From positions 8,372,501 to 8,436,500 of the forward strand of contig OY987268.1 of the NCBI GenBank assembly GCA_963920665.1: DNA of 64,000 nucleotides, read 5' to 3'. The notes under the pieces were generated by a model. That model was not told where the DNA came from, did not search any database, and saw only the letters and a program-made list of their open reading frames with translations. The first letter of the stretch is position 1. The number at the start of each line of letters is the position of its first letter. Source of the DNA: Straminergon stramineum (lineage: Eukaryota > Streptophyta > Bryopsida > Hypnales > Calliergonaceae). Positions 40,370 through 52,485 of the stretch are shown piece by piece. The translations under genes were made by a program, and so were the position numbers.

Positions 40370-43300
40370 CCAGTTCACAAGGTTGCACAGATCGTGGATT
40401 CAGGACTCAGCAGTGTTTAGTGCGTCTGGGTGGAACCTGGCTGGTGATCAAGTAGAACTTAACCCTGAAACGCCTAGGAGGCCTCAAAATACGGCCTTTG
40501 GATGACATTTAACACTTGTGGAAGATGGAGAAAAGCAATTTCTCTTCGATTTTTTTTGGGATGACCTGGTTGAGCACTTTTGCATGAAGTTGGTGTTGTA
40601 ATTTTTCTCTTTGTGGCATTGTTGACTTTTCTACATAGTATGGATCAGCATGTAATCTATTTTGACAACTTCCCAGGAAATATGTGATTTCAATTTTGAT
40701 AAATATTAAAAGTTTCAAGGAAATTGAGTCCTTTGAAAACATGGCCTATGACCACAAAAATGAACTCTTAACCCCTCATTGTCCAAAGTCCAAACATGTG
40801 TAAAAGCATCCTTGCTTTTCAAGTGCTACAAGTCTGAATTTCAGTGAAGTATGAAAATCTCAACCATACAATCTTGTAGTGTGCATGTTGTAGATAGTGT
40901 GAAACAAATTTGGGGTCATTTGATTGTATAGATTGAAAGATTATAATGTTTTAGTCTTGAAAAAACATGCTAAATTTTTCTTAAAAACACATTTGGAGGT
41001 AAAATTCGAATTCTAAACCTACTCAAATGAAAAAACTTTAAACGACAAAATGATTCAAAACCAAAAGACAAACACTTTGGTCCAAGAAAAATCATTCAAT
41101 TGACTCATTGTGTTAGTAACATTGTTTTGAAATGTCACAAAAAAATGAAAAAAGTAGCAAAAAATCACATCTATGGGTAAAACTCCCTCTACTAAAATGT
41201 TTCTCAGTCACTCATTACCTCTTTGATTGATATGAAATTTTAACCACACAAACTAGACTAGTATGTAAAATTTTTTTAACAAAAAATATTGAAAACGGAC
41301 CATGTATGAAGAAGTTATAAGCTATGGAAGTTCATTGTAATGTAAAAATATTTGCATTTTGAACTTCGAATTGCTCCCAAACAATCAAAAAAACTTTCTT
41401 GACATGAAAATTTAATCACAATAACTAGACCTTAAGAGGAACAAAATCCAACAAATATTATTGAAAACAAACATTTTAGGAAAAAGTTACAAGCCCTTGA
41501 AGTTGCAGCCATTAGAATGAAATATAGTAAACTCAAATTGAACCTACAAACTTCAAAGGGCTCTCAAAGACTCAATACATTTTGGATTGATCTAAAACTT
41601 TTACCAGTGAAACTAGACTAATATGCACAACTTTTCCAACAAGATTTATTGAATTCGGACATTGGATGCAAAAGTAACAGTACTTTGAATTTGACTACCA
41701 AACATTGTGAGGACACTTTTCATCCCCTTAGGTGATGAGGGGTTAAATCCTTTCTTTCACAAGCCATGCTTATAGGATAGATGTTCTAACTTGATGGCTT
41801 AGCCACGCAATTTTGTGAAATTCAAGTAAGATAGTGATTGGAAGGTTGAAGTGCCTACTTTCAACACTTTTAGCAATTCTACATACTTTGAGGTAGAATG
41901 AACACATCAAATTATTTATAGCACATTGGCAATTGAAAATCATGGAAAAAGCATAAAAATTGTAAATTTCTAAATCTATTATGAATTTTTGAAGTTCAAG
42001 TTTATGGAATATCCCAACTCATGTTTTGTATTTAGGTACTCTACACAATATGTATGTTTTGGACTCTATATAGCAACATATTTCCAAAATGCACTTAGGA
42101 TGTAGAATAGGAATGGGTCTTTCTACCTTATGTAATGGGCTTTGCAAATAAGTATTAATAGTCTATAAAATGTTACATTTAATATTTAATTGTATTGAAA
42201 TTAGTTCAATGTAAAGAGAGATGTACCCTAAGTTAGTAGGCAATAAGATAGGGCATTCCATATTTGTTAGGGCCTTAATTCCCTTTCCTATACCTCCCTT
42301 GTTTTAAACAACAATTTAGTTCTTAATAAATGTAGTTGGCCTTCAATTGGCAAGTAGTATGAGCATAAATTATATAAGTGTTTTCAATTGTAATGGCCAA
42401 AAAAAACCTAGAAAAAGGTTAGTAGATTCAGAGTGTAACTTAATCTAAGCCTCCAAGCAATGGATTTTCTAACTTGCACCACATATTACAAAATTTAGAT
42501 GCTACCCTTACAACCATAATCAACCATAAATTGACACTACAATTGACATGGGCACATTTAAAACTCATCCAATATAGAAACGCATAGCTCCAAAACCAAC
42601 ACATTCATTAAAAATGCAATGAACATTGGAAATAAACCAAGTACAATTGCTAAAATGATTGTAACCTCAAATTCCTTAGTTAATCATCTACCACTAAAAT
42701 GGCCACCAATACTTTGATTTATCTCCAAATGGCCTCAGACCAAGCTTGTTAGAAGCCTGACTTTGCTCTGTACTTGCTCACCAAAGTTCAGCTTCAAACT
42801 CATGACAATGGACCCAATATCCTTCCAAAAAGTCATTGCTTCTATTCTAGGCAATAGAACACATTTTGCTCCCTTCTTCTATTCCTTTCTCACAAAAAAT
42901 TAAAAAAAAACTACTTGACAAAGGTCCCAATCCTCCTCCTCAAGTCAAAACTCCATAATTTCTTTATAATTATTTCAAGAGGGTCATTCCCAACATTCCA
43001 AGTTGTTTGGAATGAGCCTCTTTAGTGTCTTAGTGTTTCCTTATTTTTCCTAGTTAGCTTCATGTTTTTGTGATTGCAACTCTCATTTCCTATTTTCTTT
43101 CTACAGCTAATTTCTAATCTTATTCTTTTATTTCCTAATTCTACTAATTTCACCATTTTTCTGATTTTCCTAATAGCCCATTGCAAGACTCACTAATCCA
43201 TGTTATGGTTTGATTCCTCTTACTAAAAGTTGCTAGCTTACAAATTTCTACAATTTGTCTTAATTCTCCTAAGCTTAAATTGTGAGCCAATCTAGTGGCA

Positions 43301-43431
43301 TACAACTTGGCTACTTATTTATGCCCATTATTGTCTAGTGTGTTTATATTGTGGTTTACAACTTCTCATTAAATGTGTATAATAATTTCATGCATATTGA
43401 TAAAAATTTGACCTCAAAGAGAATTTGGATT
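40370..43431 (+). repeat. 3' flank of duplicated module, copy 2
   Basis: Aligns with 9378-13070, then continues to 43431 where it matches 18200-18300 and 62880-63330. Interrupted by the TTAA element 40772-41742. No gene. Confidence 0.75.
40772..41742. mobile_element. piggyBac-like TTAA element, family A (971 bp)
   Basis: Starts CCCCTCATTG and ends GATGAGGGG, with TTAA on each side (40768-40771, 41743-41746). Paralogous flanks give the empty site: 10490-10505 reads ACTTTTAAATCC and 17566-17580 reads ACTTCTAAATCC where this copy reads ACTCTTAA-element-TTAAATCC. Internally, three degenerate units of about 160 bp share AACTAGAC and ATTGAA. No ORF. Confidence 0.85.
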
Positions 43432-44314
43432 TGGGTGATTGCAAGAAACAATTGTTTTGTTTCATTAGAAAAAATTTGGACCCTGAAAGAGGCTGTTTCG
43501 CGTTGTAGCGCGGTGCCAGTAAAAAAAAATTTCGAAATTTTTTTTAAAAAAAAAACACTGAAAGAAAAAAAAAAGGTTTTTTGAAAATTGCCATATCCAA
43601 CGTGGTCACACTAGTGCCACGTCATTTCAAAAAAAAAATTTAATATTTTTTCCCTAATTCCGGTAGCAAAGTCGCGGCCTCTTCCAAGGGCCAAATTTTT
43701 TGTAATGGTTGCATTTTCATTAGTACTCATGATTTTTCTGGGAGTATTTTAAAATTAGAAAAATAATTTTAAAAAAATGAATAATATATATACCTTTAAG
43801 ATGAAGGTACCCATGGAAGGAATTGCATAGAAAAATTCTCTAAGTAGAAGAACTAGAAAAGTGCCAAATTTTAAGAAAATACATACTTTGATGTTTTAAT
43901 TAGGGAAAAATAGTAAAAATAAAAAATAAAAAAAATAAAAATTGGCCATTTGTAACAACTCTATGGATATGGCCATTCACCAAAAGAACCACCAAAATAA
44001 TATTTTATATGTTTCAAAATGCAAGCAGAAAGAAGCTCACTTTGTAGACTTCGACACCACATAAAATTACTTGCTTTTAAAATTCCTTTAGCCATTAGCT
44101 ATAAGTCTACTAGAAGACCATCTCCTCAAAATTTTAGCTGAAAATTCGTTTATTTGGGTTCTATCTAGTATTAAAAACCTCCCAACTAGCAAGTGTGACA
44201 TTGAATCGGGCTCTATTTTTGGATAGTATATTATTTTTGAAAATTACGAAAAAATTAGGCAAGGTCTATAATAGTCATGAGTCAAAATAGGACAAGTGTT
44301 TCTTGCAATCTCCC
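43432..44314. mobile_element. 883-bp TIR element
   Basis: Terminal inverted repeat TGGGTGATTGCAAGAAACA at the left and its near-perfect inverse (CTCCCA after GCAAT) at the right. ATT lies on both sides. Paralogue 63310-63345 has no insert. AT-rich inside with homopolymer runs near 43530-43570; no ORF of note. Three-base duplication hints at a PIF/Harbinger-type element. Confidence 0.65.
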
Positions 44315-44529
44315 ATTGAGAATTTGTCATGAGCAGGGTTGTTCTGTCGAACGTGTTTTGAGGTTTGGGTGTCAAGTTGTTCATCTGGTGTCGCATGTCG
44401 TATAAGATGAGTGTTGCTTATACAAGACCAATTTGACGAGCGCGAAATTAGGGTTTAGGGTTTTTGGGCAAGGCAACCTAAATTTTATCTTATGTGGTGG
44501 GTTGTCAACAGTGACGTGGAAAGCCTCCA

Positions 44530-44760
44530 CTACGTCACCATGGGTGACTACGGGTGGGGCGCGTGCGGGTAAAGTGGGGCGACCGCGGGTCCTAGAATGA
44601 GGGCGACTGCGGGTTCAATCCAGGGCGACTACAAGTCTAGGGGGGCGAGTGCGGGTCCAGGGGGGGCAAGTGCGGGTACAAGGGGGCTTAGGGGAGCGAC
44701 TACGGGTCATTTCTTGGGCGACCGCGGGTGATGGGGCGACTGCGGGTCAAGGGCACCAAA
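44530..44760. repeat. Left subterminal array of the hAT-like element
   Basis: About ten copies of GGGCGACTGCGGGT-like 13-15-mers at irregular 15-30 bp spacing, GC-rich against an AT-rich background. Confidence 0.8.
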
Positions 44761-46571
44761 TAACATGAGTTTGATTTTCCCCCCTTACAAAGTGGAGGGA
44801 AGGTGTTCAAACTTTTCAAGTACCGCTCCCCCCTTTTCTAAGGAATAACTCCAGGAAATCCTAAAATTGAGGCATTCAATACTAAGTGATCAAAAGTTAA
44901 TTAAGTAATAAAGAAAGAAAATTGGTTTAGGAAGTAGAGATTTGGAAAAGCCCTTTTTCCTAACATTTCATTTCTCCTTCATCCATCCTTGTGGTCATAT
45001 TAAATTCAACGTGACCATTTCCTATTTTAATTTTTGAAGGGAGTACATTAGGAGGAGACTTTCTCTTTTGGGGGAAACCATGTACAAAAAAAATACTAAC
45101 ATTGTGGGATGTATGAAGAAGAAATCTTTTTATCTATATAAGAAGTGGTTTACGAAATGAAGACTTAGGGAAGCCCTTCTCCTCATCATTTCATTTTCCA
45201 TCCTCTAACATAGGAATTTCAATTTAGTCCTCTGCTTGATACATCAAGGGGATTTAAAACACATTTGAAGGGGTGAATGAATATTCAATTTATTGAAGAT
45301 TAAAAAGTTAGGAAATGACACTTTGAATGGTTTTTATCTTACAAGTACAAGGTTTAGGAGTTCAAACTTTTTTACGACATATAATAAAAAGCAACTCACA
45401 TGTATTTGTCATTTTATCCATCCTAAAAAATAGAAGTACATTACTTTTGGAGTGGCATACATTGAGAAGCTCCATGGTTTTTCTATAGGGTTTAGGGTAT
45501 AGGGTTAGGTTTTAGGGTTTGGAAAACCCTCTTCAATTTGTCTAATTAGTCATACTAAAATTTCTGTATTTATAGACTGATTCTGTAGTATTAACTAACT
45601 ACCAACATTGAAGGATTGGTGAGTTGTAGTGTATGGAAGACGCAATTAAGCCTTACTTCATGAGAGTTGGAGATGGCTCACATCTTGTGGTACATTGGTT
45701 TCTAGACTGACCTGACTTTAAGATAGAGGTGACTGTAAATGTGGGCGAGTTCAAGTTCTAAGCGACCGCGGATGAGGGTCACTTCAAGTCTTGGTATTCT
45801 GGAGCTCAATTTGGTGGAATGGGGGGCGAGTTCGGGTCTTAGGTGACCGCGGTGTCCTGTTGTTTATTTGTACATAATATAAAAACATATTATAATATGT
45901 TTTATTGAGTAGCTTCAAGGTGACGCTGTTCTAAGAGGTGTATGACATCTATTTAAGCGGACGATTTTGCCTTAGAGCTTTATTGAATTCTAGTAGTGGA
46001 TTTTGTTTCTTACTTTAGAGTTAGAATGTCGAATTGGAGGGTTTTTATGGAGTCGCAAGATCAAGAGGCTGATTCGGAGGCAGATTTGAACTTTCTTTGT
46101 TTCAGTTGCCAAATCAACCATCTTAGCCAGCGATTTCTTCACCATTGCTTTTCCATCCACAAGATGAAGCTGGGCCTTCTCGCCCGCTAAAGACACCTCG
46201 CGTGCAGCAACGTTGGCATGGAAATCTTGATAGGAATGCTCGTGCTTTGGCACTAGTAGAAAAACAGTGAGCAAATCAACAAAACATCAACAAATTTTTG
46301 TTGAAGTGGGTACTGTATCGTCTATTTTTACAGTTTTTTGTTGATTTTGGTACAAGTTAACAAATTGGTCACAAAACTTTGTTGATTTGAGCAATGAAAG
46401 TCCAAATCAACAAAAAAATCAACACTTTTTTGTTCACTTTAGTGCGAAAGTGTTAAATAAGTCTTCTTAAGGTTTAGGCATTAGAATTAAATCATTGTGC
46501 TTGCAATTCTATATGTAATGAAATTTTATTTTTTAACTTATTCATTCAAAATTTGGTGTTTTTTTAAATCA

Positions 46572-46918
46572 GCAGACTTTAGAGGCCATTTAGGCATAGT
46601 AAAAATACTTCTTTCAAAAAACTTCAAACTAATAAAAGTTGGGAAATTAAGTTAACTTTCACCTCCAAAAATCCTTTTGCAATTTTGAGTTTTTAATCAA
46701 AAGTTATGTACAAAATTCAGAGAGGTGTTGGAATTGACATTTTCTTTGACATTTTCAAACATCCTCTCTGATTATTGTCCATAACTTTTGATTAAAAGCT
46801 CAAAATCGCAAACGGATTTTTGGAGGTGAAATTTAACTTGATTTACCTACTTTTATTAGTTGTATGTTTTTAAAAAAAAGTATTTTTACTATGACTAAAT
46901 GACCTCTGAAGTCTACTG
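46572..46918. mobile_element. Foldback/MITE hairpin, copy 2 of the family at 1782
   Basis: Near-perfect inverted arms of about 165 bp from CAGACTTTAGAGGCCATTTA to its inverse; the arm sequence matches the 1782-2134 hairpin (CATTTAG.CATAGTA, AAAAGTTGG.AAAT, CAATTTTGAG). Confidence 0.8.
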
Positions 46919-46995
46919 AATTTACAGCCAAATGAAAAACACTAGCAAAAACTAATTAAATCCGACCGGAACCCATGAACGGACATGAAAATATA

Positions 46996-47062
46996 ACCAT
47001 GGTGTGTTGGTAAAGGCCCTCACCTCTATAAGCAAGGGGTGCAAGGTTCAAACCCCATTGGT
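46996..47062 (+). other. tRNA-like segment, possible SINE head
   Basis: GGTGTGTTGGTAAAGG resembles an A box and GGTTCAAACCCC a B box; the ends ACCATGG and CCATTGGT can pair as an acceptor stem with one bulge. The anticodon arm is not convincing, so it is a tRNA-derived sequence and not a working tRNA gene. Confidence 0.45.
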
Positions 47063-47610
47063 ACCACTTGGCTAGTTGGTGACTCGTGGCCTAGGTGACG
47101 GGGTGGTAGAGTTAGATGAGGTGGCTTTTGTGGCCACGTGTCATTTGGTGATGAGGTGGCACTTGCCACGTGTCATTTTGTGTATGGTTGGATTTTATTT
47201 AAAATTAAGTTTTTTCTTCATTTTTCAAGTGACCAAATTAACAAAAAAATCAACACTTTTCTGTTAACAACTACCCAAATCAACACGTCCAAATTAACAA
47301 AAAAAATCAACACTTTTGTGTTGAATTTTTGTTAATTTGGTCACTGAATTTTCTACTAGTGTGGTGATCCTACTTCAAGTAGGATGTATTGAGCGAGGTA
47401 CACGAGATGTGACATTTGAGGCAAGTTACGAAGGCCTGAACGAAGACCTGAACGAAAACTAGTATTTTTGTATGATGAGGCCAGATAGAGAAGGCACTGG
47501 CCATCAACGTTGGTTGAAAGGGCCAGTGAATCCACTAACAAAAGCCGAACGTGCAGATTATGTGGCTAATATTCTCAAACGCATTCTCAAATTCTTGCAA
47601 ATGGAATAGC

Positions 47611-49279
47611 ACTCTTCTTTGACTTCAATTTTTACCTCCGTTTAGTTTGGCTTGAAAATCTTTATTTGATTTAAATTTTAGTGTTTTGTTTTGTTACAAG
47701 TTGCAAGATAGGAGAATAGAAGTGTTTTGCCTTCTAGTTTTGCCTTCTAGTTTAAACCTTTGGGTTCATTGGCTTGAAATAAATGAATAGAAACTTACCT
47801 TTGGTGGTTTCCTAGGGCCAATGGGGAGTTAAGGAAGCCCATGTGATGTATCATGGGCTGATTCCTTCTACCTTAGGGGTCTAGGAGGTAGGTCAACATC
47901 TTCTACCTTGAGTTGGAAGGTTGGTGAAGAAGAAGAGAGGTGTGTGTGAATTTTTAAGAAGAAAAAGCCGAATTTCGGATTGATTAGCTCATGGAGCATG
48001 GATTATTGAGAAATGAAACTTTGGCATCAGATTCTTTGTACTTTTAGCTTTCCAAAGAGTGTTTGCAAGTGAAATTTGGAGTTGGGATTCAAAAGTTATT
48101 GAGGTTTGAAATTGTGAAGACCCAAGGACCTCCATTGAGAGGTTAGAGGCTTTCTCAAGCTATAATTTTTGGTGTGTCTATTTTCTTGCTTTGAGATTTG
48201 GAAGGTGTGTTTTTATTCTTAATACCTTTCTAAGAAGACATCACATGTCTTATTTGAAGATTAGAGCAAGAAGTTATGGGGTGCTAAAATCTAGAGTGAG
48301 GTTTGGATTTCTTAATCGGGAGGCCGAGGCTCTATCTTTCATAACTTTTGGACAGTATCTTAGAATCTTGTGAAACTTTCACAAGTTATAGATAAGTGTG
48401 AGATCTTTCCAAATTGATGTCAAACTTGTTATTTGGAGTCCTAAATCAAAAGATATTAAAGATTGAAGAGGCAGTGGTTAGTTTGAGGAAGGAGAAGAGG
48501 ACCTCTATTTTGCCTTCTAATAACTTTTGGACAGTAGTTTGGATTGAGCTAAAATTTTCAGAGTGATTATTTTGTGCTATTAGCTTTCTAAATTGCTATA
48601 GTACTTATTGTTTGGTTTCTTAGAGCATCTGTGGTGCTAGTTTGAAGGTCGCAGCTAGTGTAGAACCTATTTCCCTTATTTTCCATTAGGGTTTTAAAAG
48701 TTGGTAAACGAGAGAAGGCTCTAAGACTCAAGATTGAAGATTTGGGGTTCAAGGATGAGAAGATTGAAGACTTGTGTGTTGTGGCTTGTGGCTTGTTATT
48801 CCTGGCCAGATTTGGAGGCTCGTTGTCTTTATTTGTTATTCCTAGCCGATTGGGAGGCTCGTTGTTGTTTAAATTTTGTATTGTAAACTTGTTGCGAGCC
48901 ATGGTTATCCAGTAAGCGCTCCATTTGGTAATTGTTGCGACGAAGTGGGGTTAATGGCGCACATGGTCGATCTTATATGTTATTCCCGTAGGTGAAAGGC
49001 GCCTCCTGGTGACCATGGGTTTGAGGTTTAGGAGCCCATCATCCGGACGGTCAGCTCGTGTCTGACTATCCCGTTTTACCTTTCCGAGAACTTGTTTCTT
49101 ATCACCTACCTTTACCCTTAACCCTTTTAGAGCCACTCTAGGATAGAATGGGTGAAGATCGGGTGAAGATTTGAATGTGAAGACTTTGAAGACCGAGTGA
49201 AGATTCAAGTTTCGAAAGTCTCCATCTACACTCAACAATTTGCAGCCAGACATCCCGTGTGTTCCTTAAGCGTGCTCCT
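47611..49279. other. Non-coding interior of the hAT-like element
   Basis: Contains degenerate repeats with AAAAGTTAT / ATAACTTTTGGA cores near 48095, 48340 and 48530. No gene recognised. Confidence 0.4.
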
Positions 49280-49284
49280 CTCTA

Positions 49285-50330
49285 CCCGACATCGAGTGGA
49301 GGCGACTCCAAGTCTTGGTGTTCTTGAGCCCAATTTTGGTGGAATGGGGGGCGACCATGGGTGGAGGCGACTCTAAGTCTTGGTGTTCTGGAGCCCAATT
49401 TTAGTAGAATGGGGGGCGACTTCGGGTCTTGGGCGACCGCGGGTGGGGGCGACTTCAAGTCTTGGTGTTCTGGAGCCCAATTTGGTGGAATGGGGGGCGA
49501 CTTTAGGTGGGGGGCGACCGTGGGTGGAGGCGACTCCAAGTCTTGGTGTTCTTGAGCCCAATTTTGGTGGAATGGGGGGCGACTTTGGGTGGAGGGCGAC
49601 TTCGGGTCTTGGGCGACCGCGGGTGGAGGCGACTTCAAGTCTTGGTGTTCTGGAGCTCAATTTGGTGGAATGGGGGGCGACTTTGGGTCTTGGGCGACTG
49701 CGGGTGGAGGCAACTCCAAGTCTTGGTGTTTTGGAGTCCAATTTTGGTGGAATGGGGGGCGACTTCAGGTCTTGGGTGACCGTGGGTGGGGGTGAGTTCA
49801 AGTCTTTGTGTTCTGGAGCCCAATTTGGTTGAATCTGCGGTCTTTAGGGGGCGCACGCGGATCTCGGGGAGCTACCACGGGTCTGGTAGGGCACATTCGG
49901 GTTTAAGGAGGCGACTGCGGGTCTAGGGGCGATTGCGAGTCCTAGACAGGCGACTTCTGGTCTTGAACAAGGCGACTGCGGGTTTAGGGGCGATTGCGGG
50001 TCCTAGACAAGCGACTTCTGGTCCTGAACAAGGCGACTGCGGGTCCCGAGACGACTGCAGGTCCTAGACAAGGCGAGTGTAGGTCTTGGACAAGACGAGT
50101 GTGGGTCTTGGGGCGATTGTTGGTTCTGGACAGGGCGACTACGAATCATGGGGTGACTGCGGGTTCTGGACAAGGCGACTACGGGTTCTGGACAGGGCGA
50201 CTGCTGGTCCTGGACAAGGCGACTGCGGGTGCCTTGGGAGGTGACTAAGGGTATTTGGAGGCGACTGCAGGTCTTTGGGGGCGACCGCGGGTAATTGTGG
50301 GGCATTACTTCTCTTCGGGTTCTCACTTCG
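49285..50330. repeat. Right subterminal minisatellite array
   Basis: 49310-49840 is a tandem array in which TCTTGGTGTTCTGGAGCCCA recurs about seven times at 65-100 bp spacing; an isolated unit is at 45795. 49850-50330 continues with shorter GGGCGACTGCGGGTC units. The motif is inverted in 50365-50445. Overlapping long frames on both strands are by-products of the repeat. Confidence 0.85.
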
Positions 50331-50631
50331 TGTCTTTGCTTCGTAGCTTGCCACGTACTCCACACCCGCAGTCACCTACCAGCCTGAACCCGAAGTCGCC
50401 CTACCCGTGGTTGCCCAAACCCGAGGTTGCCCACACTCGCATGCACCCCTTTAGGATGCTATGTGGAAGACACGTGTCTGCCACATGGCATCCAGGTGGC
50501 CTCACGGGCAAGGTGAATTTTTTTTAAAAGTCAAAGCTAAGTTTGACTCTATTAGACAAACAAGAGGGTCTACTTGACGTGTTGGACGTTGTGTTCGTTG
50601 AGTTGTCGAACTGTTCGCTAGAACAACCCTA

Positions 50632-50752
50632 GTCATGAGCTCTTCTATCTCTTCTAAAAATCATAATCCATATTAGTTAAAATGCTTTAAGTAAAAAATA
50701 GATTCTTTATTCTTAATAAATTGGCATAAAAAGACTTCAATTAGAGTTTATT
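50632..50752 (+). repeat. Module 3' flank fragment between two elements
   Basis: Matches 63345-63465 (AATGCTTTAAGTA, CTTAAT.AATT). It continues the flank interrupted at 43432 by two elements. Confidence 0.7.
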
Positions 50753-50765
50753 CACTACAAGAAAA

Positions 50766-52485
50766 TGACCAAATATGTGACTTTAGAAGAATGACTGCAA
50801 TGCAATCATTTTGGAGTCATTCGACTCAGAAATGACTTCACAACTCTGGAGTCATTGTTCTTCAGTCGTTTACGTAAATGACTGCAAACGTATTATAACC
50901 ATCCAGTTCTACCTTGGATGTATGACGAATGATATATTAACTAACATTGATACATGTGGAAGGTGAGGTGGAAAGGGCATGTGTTAGGCACACGCCCTAA
51001 TATTAGGGACGTGGTAGTTGCTCACACATGAAGAAATTACGTTTTTTTTAATGTCGGGCCTTGACATGCTCCTGTCTACGGCTTGGACATTTCAGGTCCA
51101 ACTTGGTGTCTACGTGTCTTCTTGTGCATCTCTACATCTACTAGGGGTTGAAGTGGATGTTGGGGATGAAAAAAGTGAAATTCACGTGAAAAAACACGGT
51201 GGTGTTGCTATTTGCATCTACTTTGATGTTGAGATGATGCTTGACATCATCATGTTCAAATGGTTGTCTGAAAAAACAATATTTGAGATGTCAGCAGTGG
51301 GGATCCACTATCGCAGCACAGGATAAGTAAATTCCCTATTATACTCACAAAAATCACTCTAGAGCATAACAAAGTGACTCTAAAGATCGAACTCACGAGA
51401 TTCTGTGAAGTATTTACTTGATTTAAGCGAGTAAGCTCTCTCAACCTCTCAAACTTCTTTTCCGGTCCTAGATCTAAAACCGGAAACAACCAACCACCAG
51501 GAGGACTAGGACCGGATTACTTCCCATCCGATTCGTTAAACCTCCAGTTAACCCAATTTCCCCAATCTCCAAGACCTAAACAATTCCGGTCCTAGTAATA
51601 CTCTGAACCAATCCGCTCTCAATTGTTCCTGTACCTCCTCAACTCTTTTCCGGTTTAGTTTTGCCTCTGTTGGACCATCAGAGGGTTCGCCACTTAGGTT
51701 TCTGAATGGTAGGCCCACCACTCCTTCTGCGGATTATAGTGGTTGAAGACCCACTGTTCTCTCCCTTCCTCTCCTAACTAACTCGGATCCGGTTTGATCC
51801 CTCACAACACTCCCGACAGCAATCTGGAATGCAAGTCACACAAAAATCCCCCGTACGATCTGTTTTTACTACAACGACCTCAATGCTAGCTCCTACCCGT
51901 GCGAAGCTAGGTGGTTACAAGTGTACTCGTCCGTTCCAACAGTAACTAGAATTATTCCGTTTACCAACTAAGGTGGTGAGACTTCTCAGAAGATTGAACA
52001 CTCAACCGGACTTCCCTTCCAGGAGTTCTAGCGCGACTAAGGATACCTTCCCTAAACTGCCTAGCCTAACAGCAGCTATCTCACCTGGAACTCACAACCC
52101 TAGATCTTGTTGAGGCACTGAAATACACTCCCAACACTTACGCAACTTGCACATACACTAAGGATCAAAAACTCTCGCACTAAGGGGAGAAATCTAATCG
52201 CAAATCTGCCCTACGCCTTCCTAACTCCGCATCATGCAAACCTGCCAAGCTTGGGAGACACATACAACAACAAAGCGCATACAAAGGTAAAATAGAAATT
52301 GCAAAAAGAAGACTCTCAATGTCCCTCGCAGGCGCTAACTATATACATTTCAAAAAGTTACAAATGGGCGGGAAAGCCCGTGAAAGTTCCGCTGCCATCT
52401 CGAGTCGAACTTTTCGGTCCTACCTACTCCCCTCTGGATCGGAATAATATCCGGATCCGTTCCTACTCTACCTACTATATACAGC
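50766..52485. other. Region between the CACTA tip and the minus-strand element gene
   Basis: Up to about 51290 AT-rich CACTA subterminal sequence; from about 51290 base composition rises in GC and CCGGTT/CCGGAT words become frequent, as in the element gene that follows. Probably its 3' UTR or LTR, but no direct-repeat partner was found. Confidence 0.4.

Larger units (their letters stand above)
46251..47361. mobile_element. Non-autonomous CACTA element (1111 bp)
   Basis: Ends CACTAGTAGAAAA and TTTTCTACTAGTG, with TGG at 46248-46250 and 47362-47364, the 3-bp duplication of CACTA/EnSpm elements. AACAAAAAATCAACAC-type subterminal repeats occur at both ends. Contains a nested hairpin (46572-46918) and a tRNA-like segment (46996-47062). 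Confidence 0.92.
45990..47610 (+). pseudogene. Decayed ORF interrupted by a CACTA element
   Basis: Frame from about 46085 (FELSLFQLPNQPS) to 46250 ends in ...GNLDRNARAL at the CACTA insertion; skipping 46251-47361 and one TGG it continues VILLQVGCIERGTRDVTFEA and on to KAERADYVANILKRILKF, ending at 47607-47609. Two in-frame TAG codons (after PNQPS and after LNEDLNEN) fit former CAG. I do not recognise the family. Its place inside the hAT-like element suggests either captured host sequence or an old element gene. Confidence 0.5.
44334..50631. mobile_element. hAT-like composite element (6.3 kb)
   Basis: Ends CAGGGTTGTTCTG and the inverse AGAACAACCCTA are flanked by an identical octamer GTCATGAG (44326-44333 and 50632-50639), the 8-bp duplication and AGGG tips of hAT transposons. 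GC-rich arrays of a GGCGACTGCGGGT-like motif fill both subterminal regions (44530-44760, 49280-50330). The interior holds a CACTA element and a decayed ORF, but no hAT transposase, so it is non-autonomous. Confidence 0.85.

Noticed and set aside
49282..49856. Overlapping 90-150 residue frames on both strands
   Set aside because: A minisatellite with unit length compatible with open frames; frames are open on both strands at once and have no family resemblance.
44334..50631. CACTA or Mutator identity for the large element
   Set aside because: The 8-bp target duplication and AGGG tips fit hAT better than a 3-bp or 9-bp duplication.
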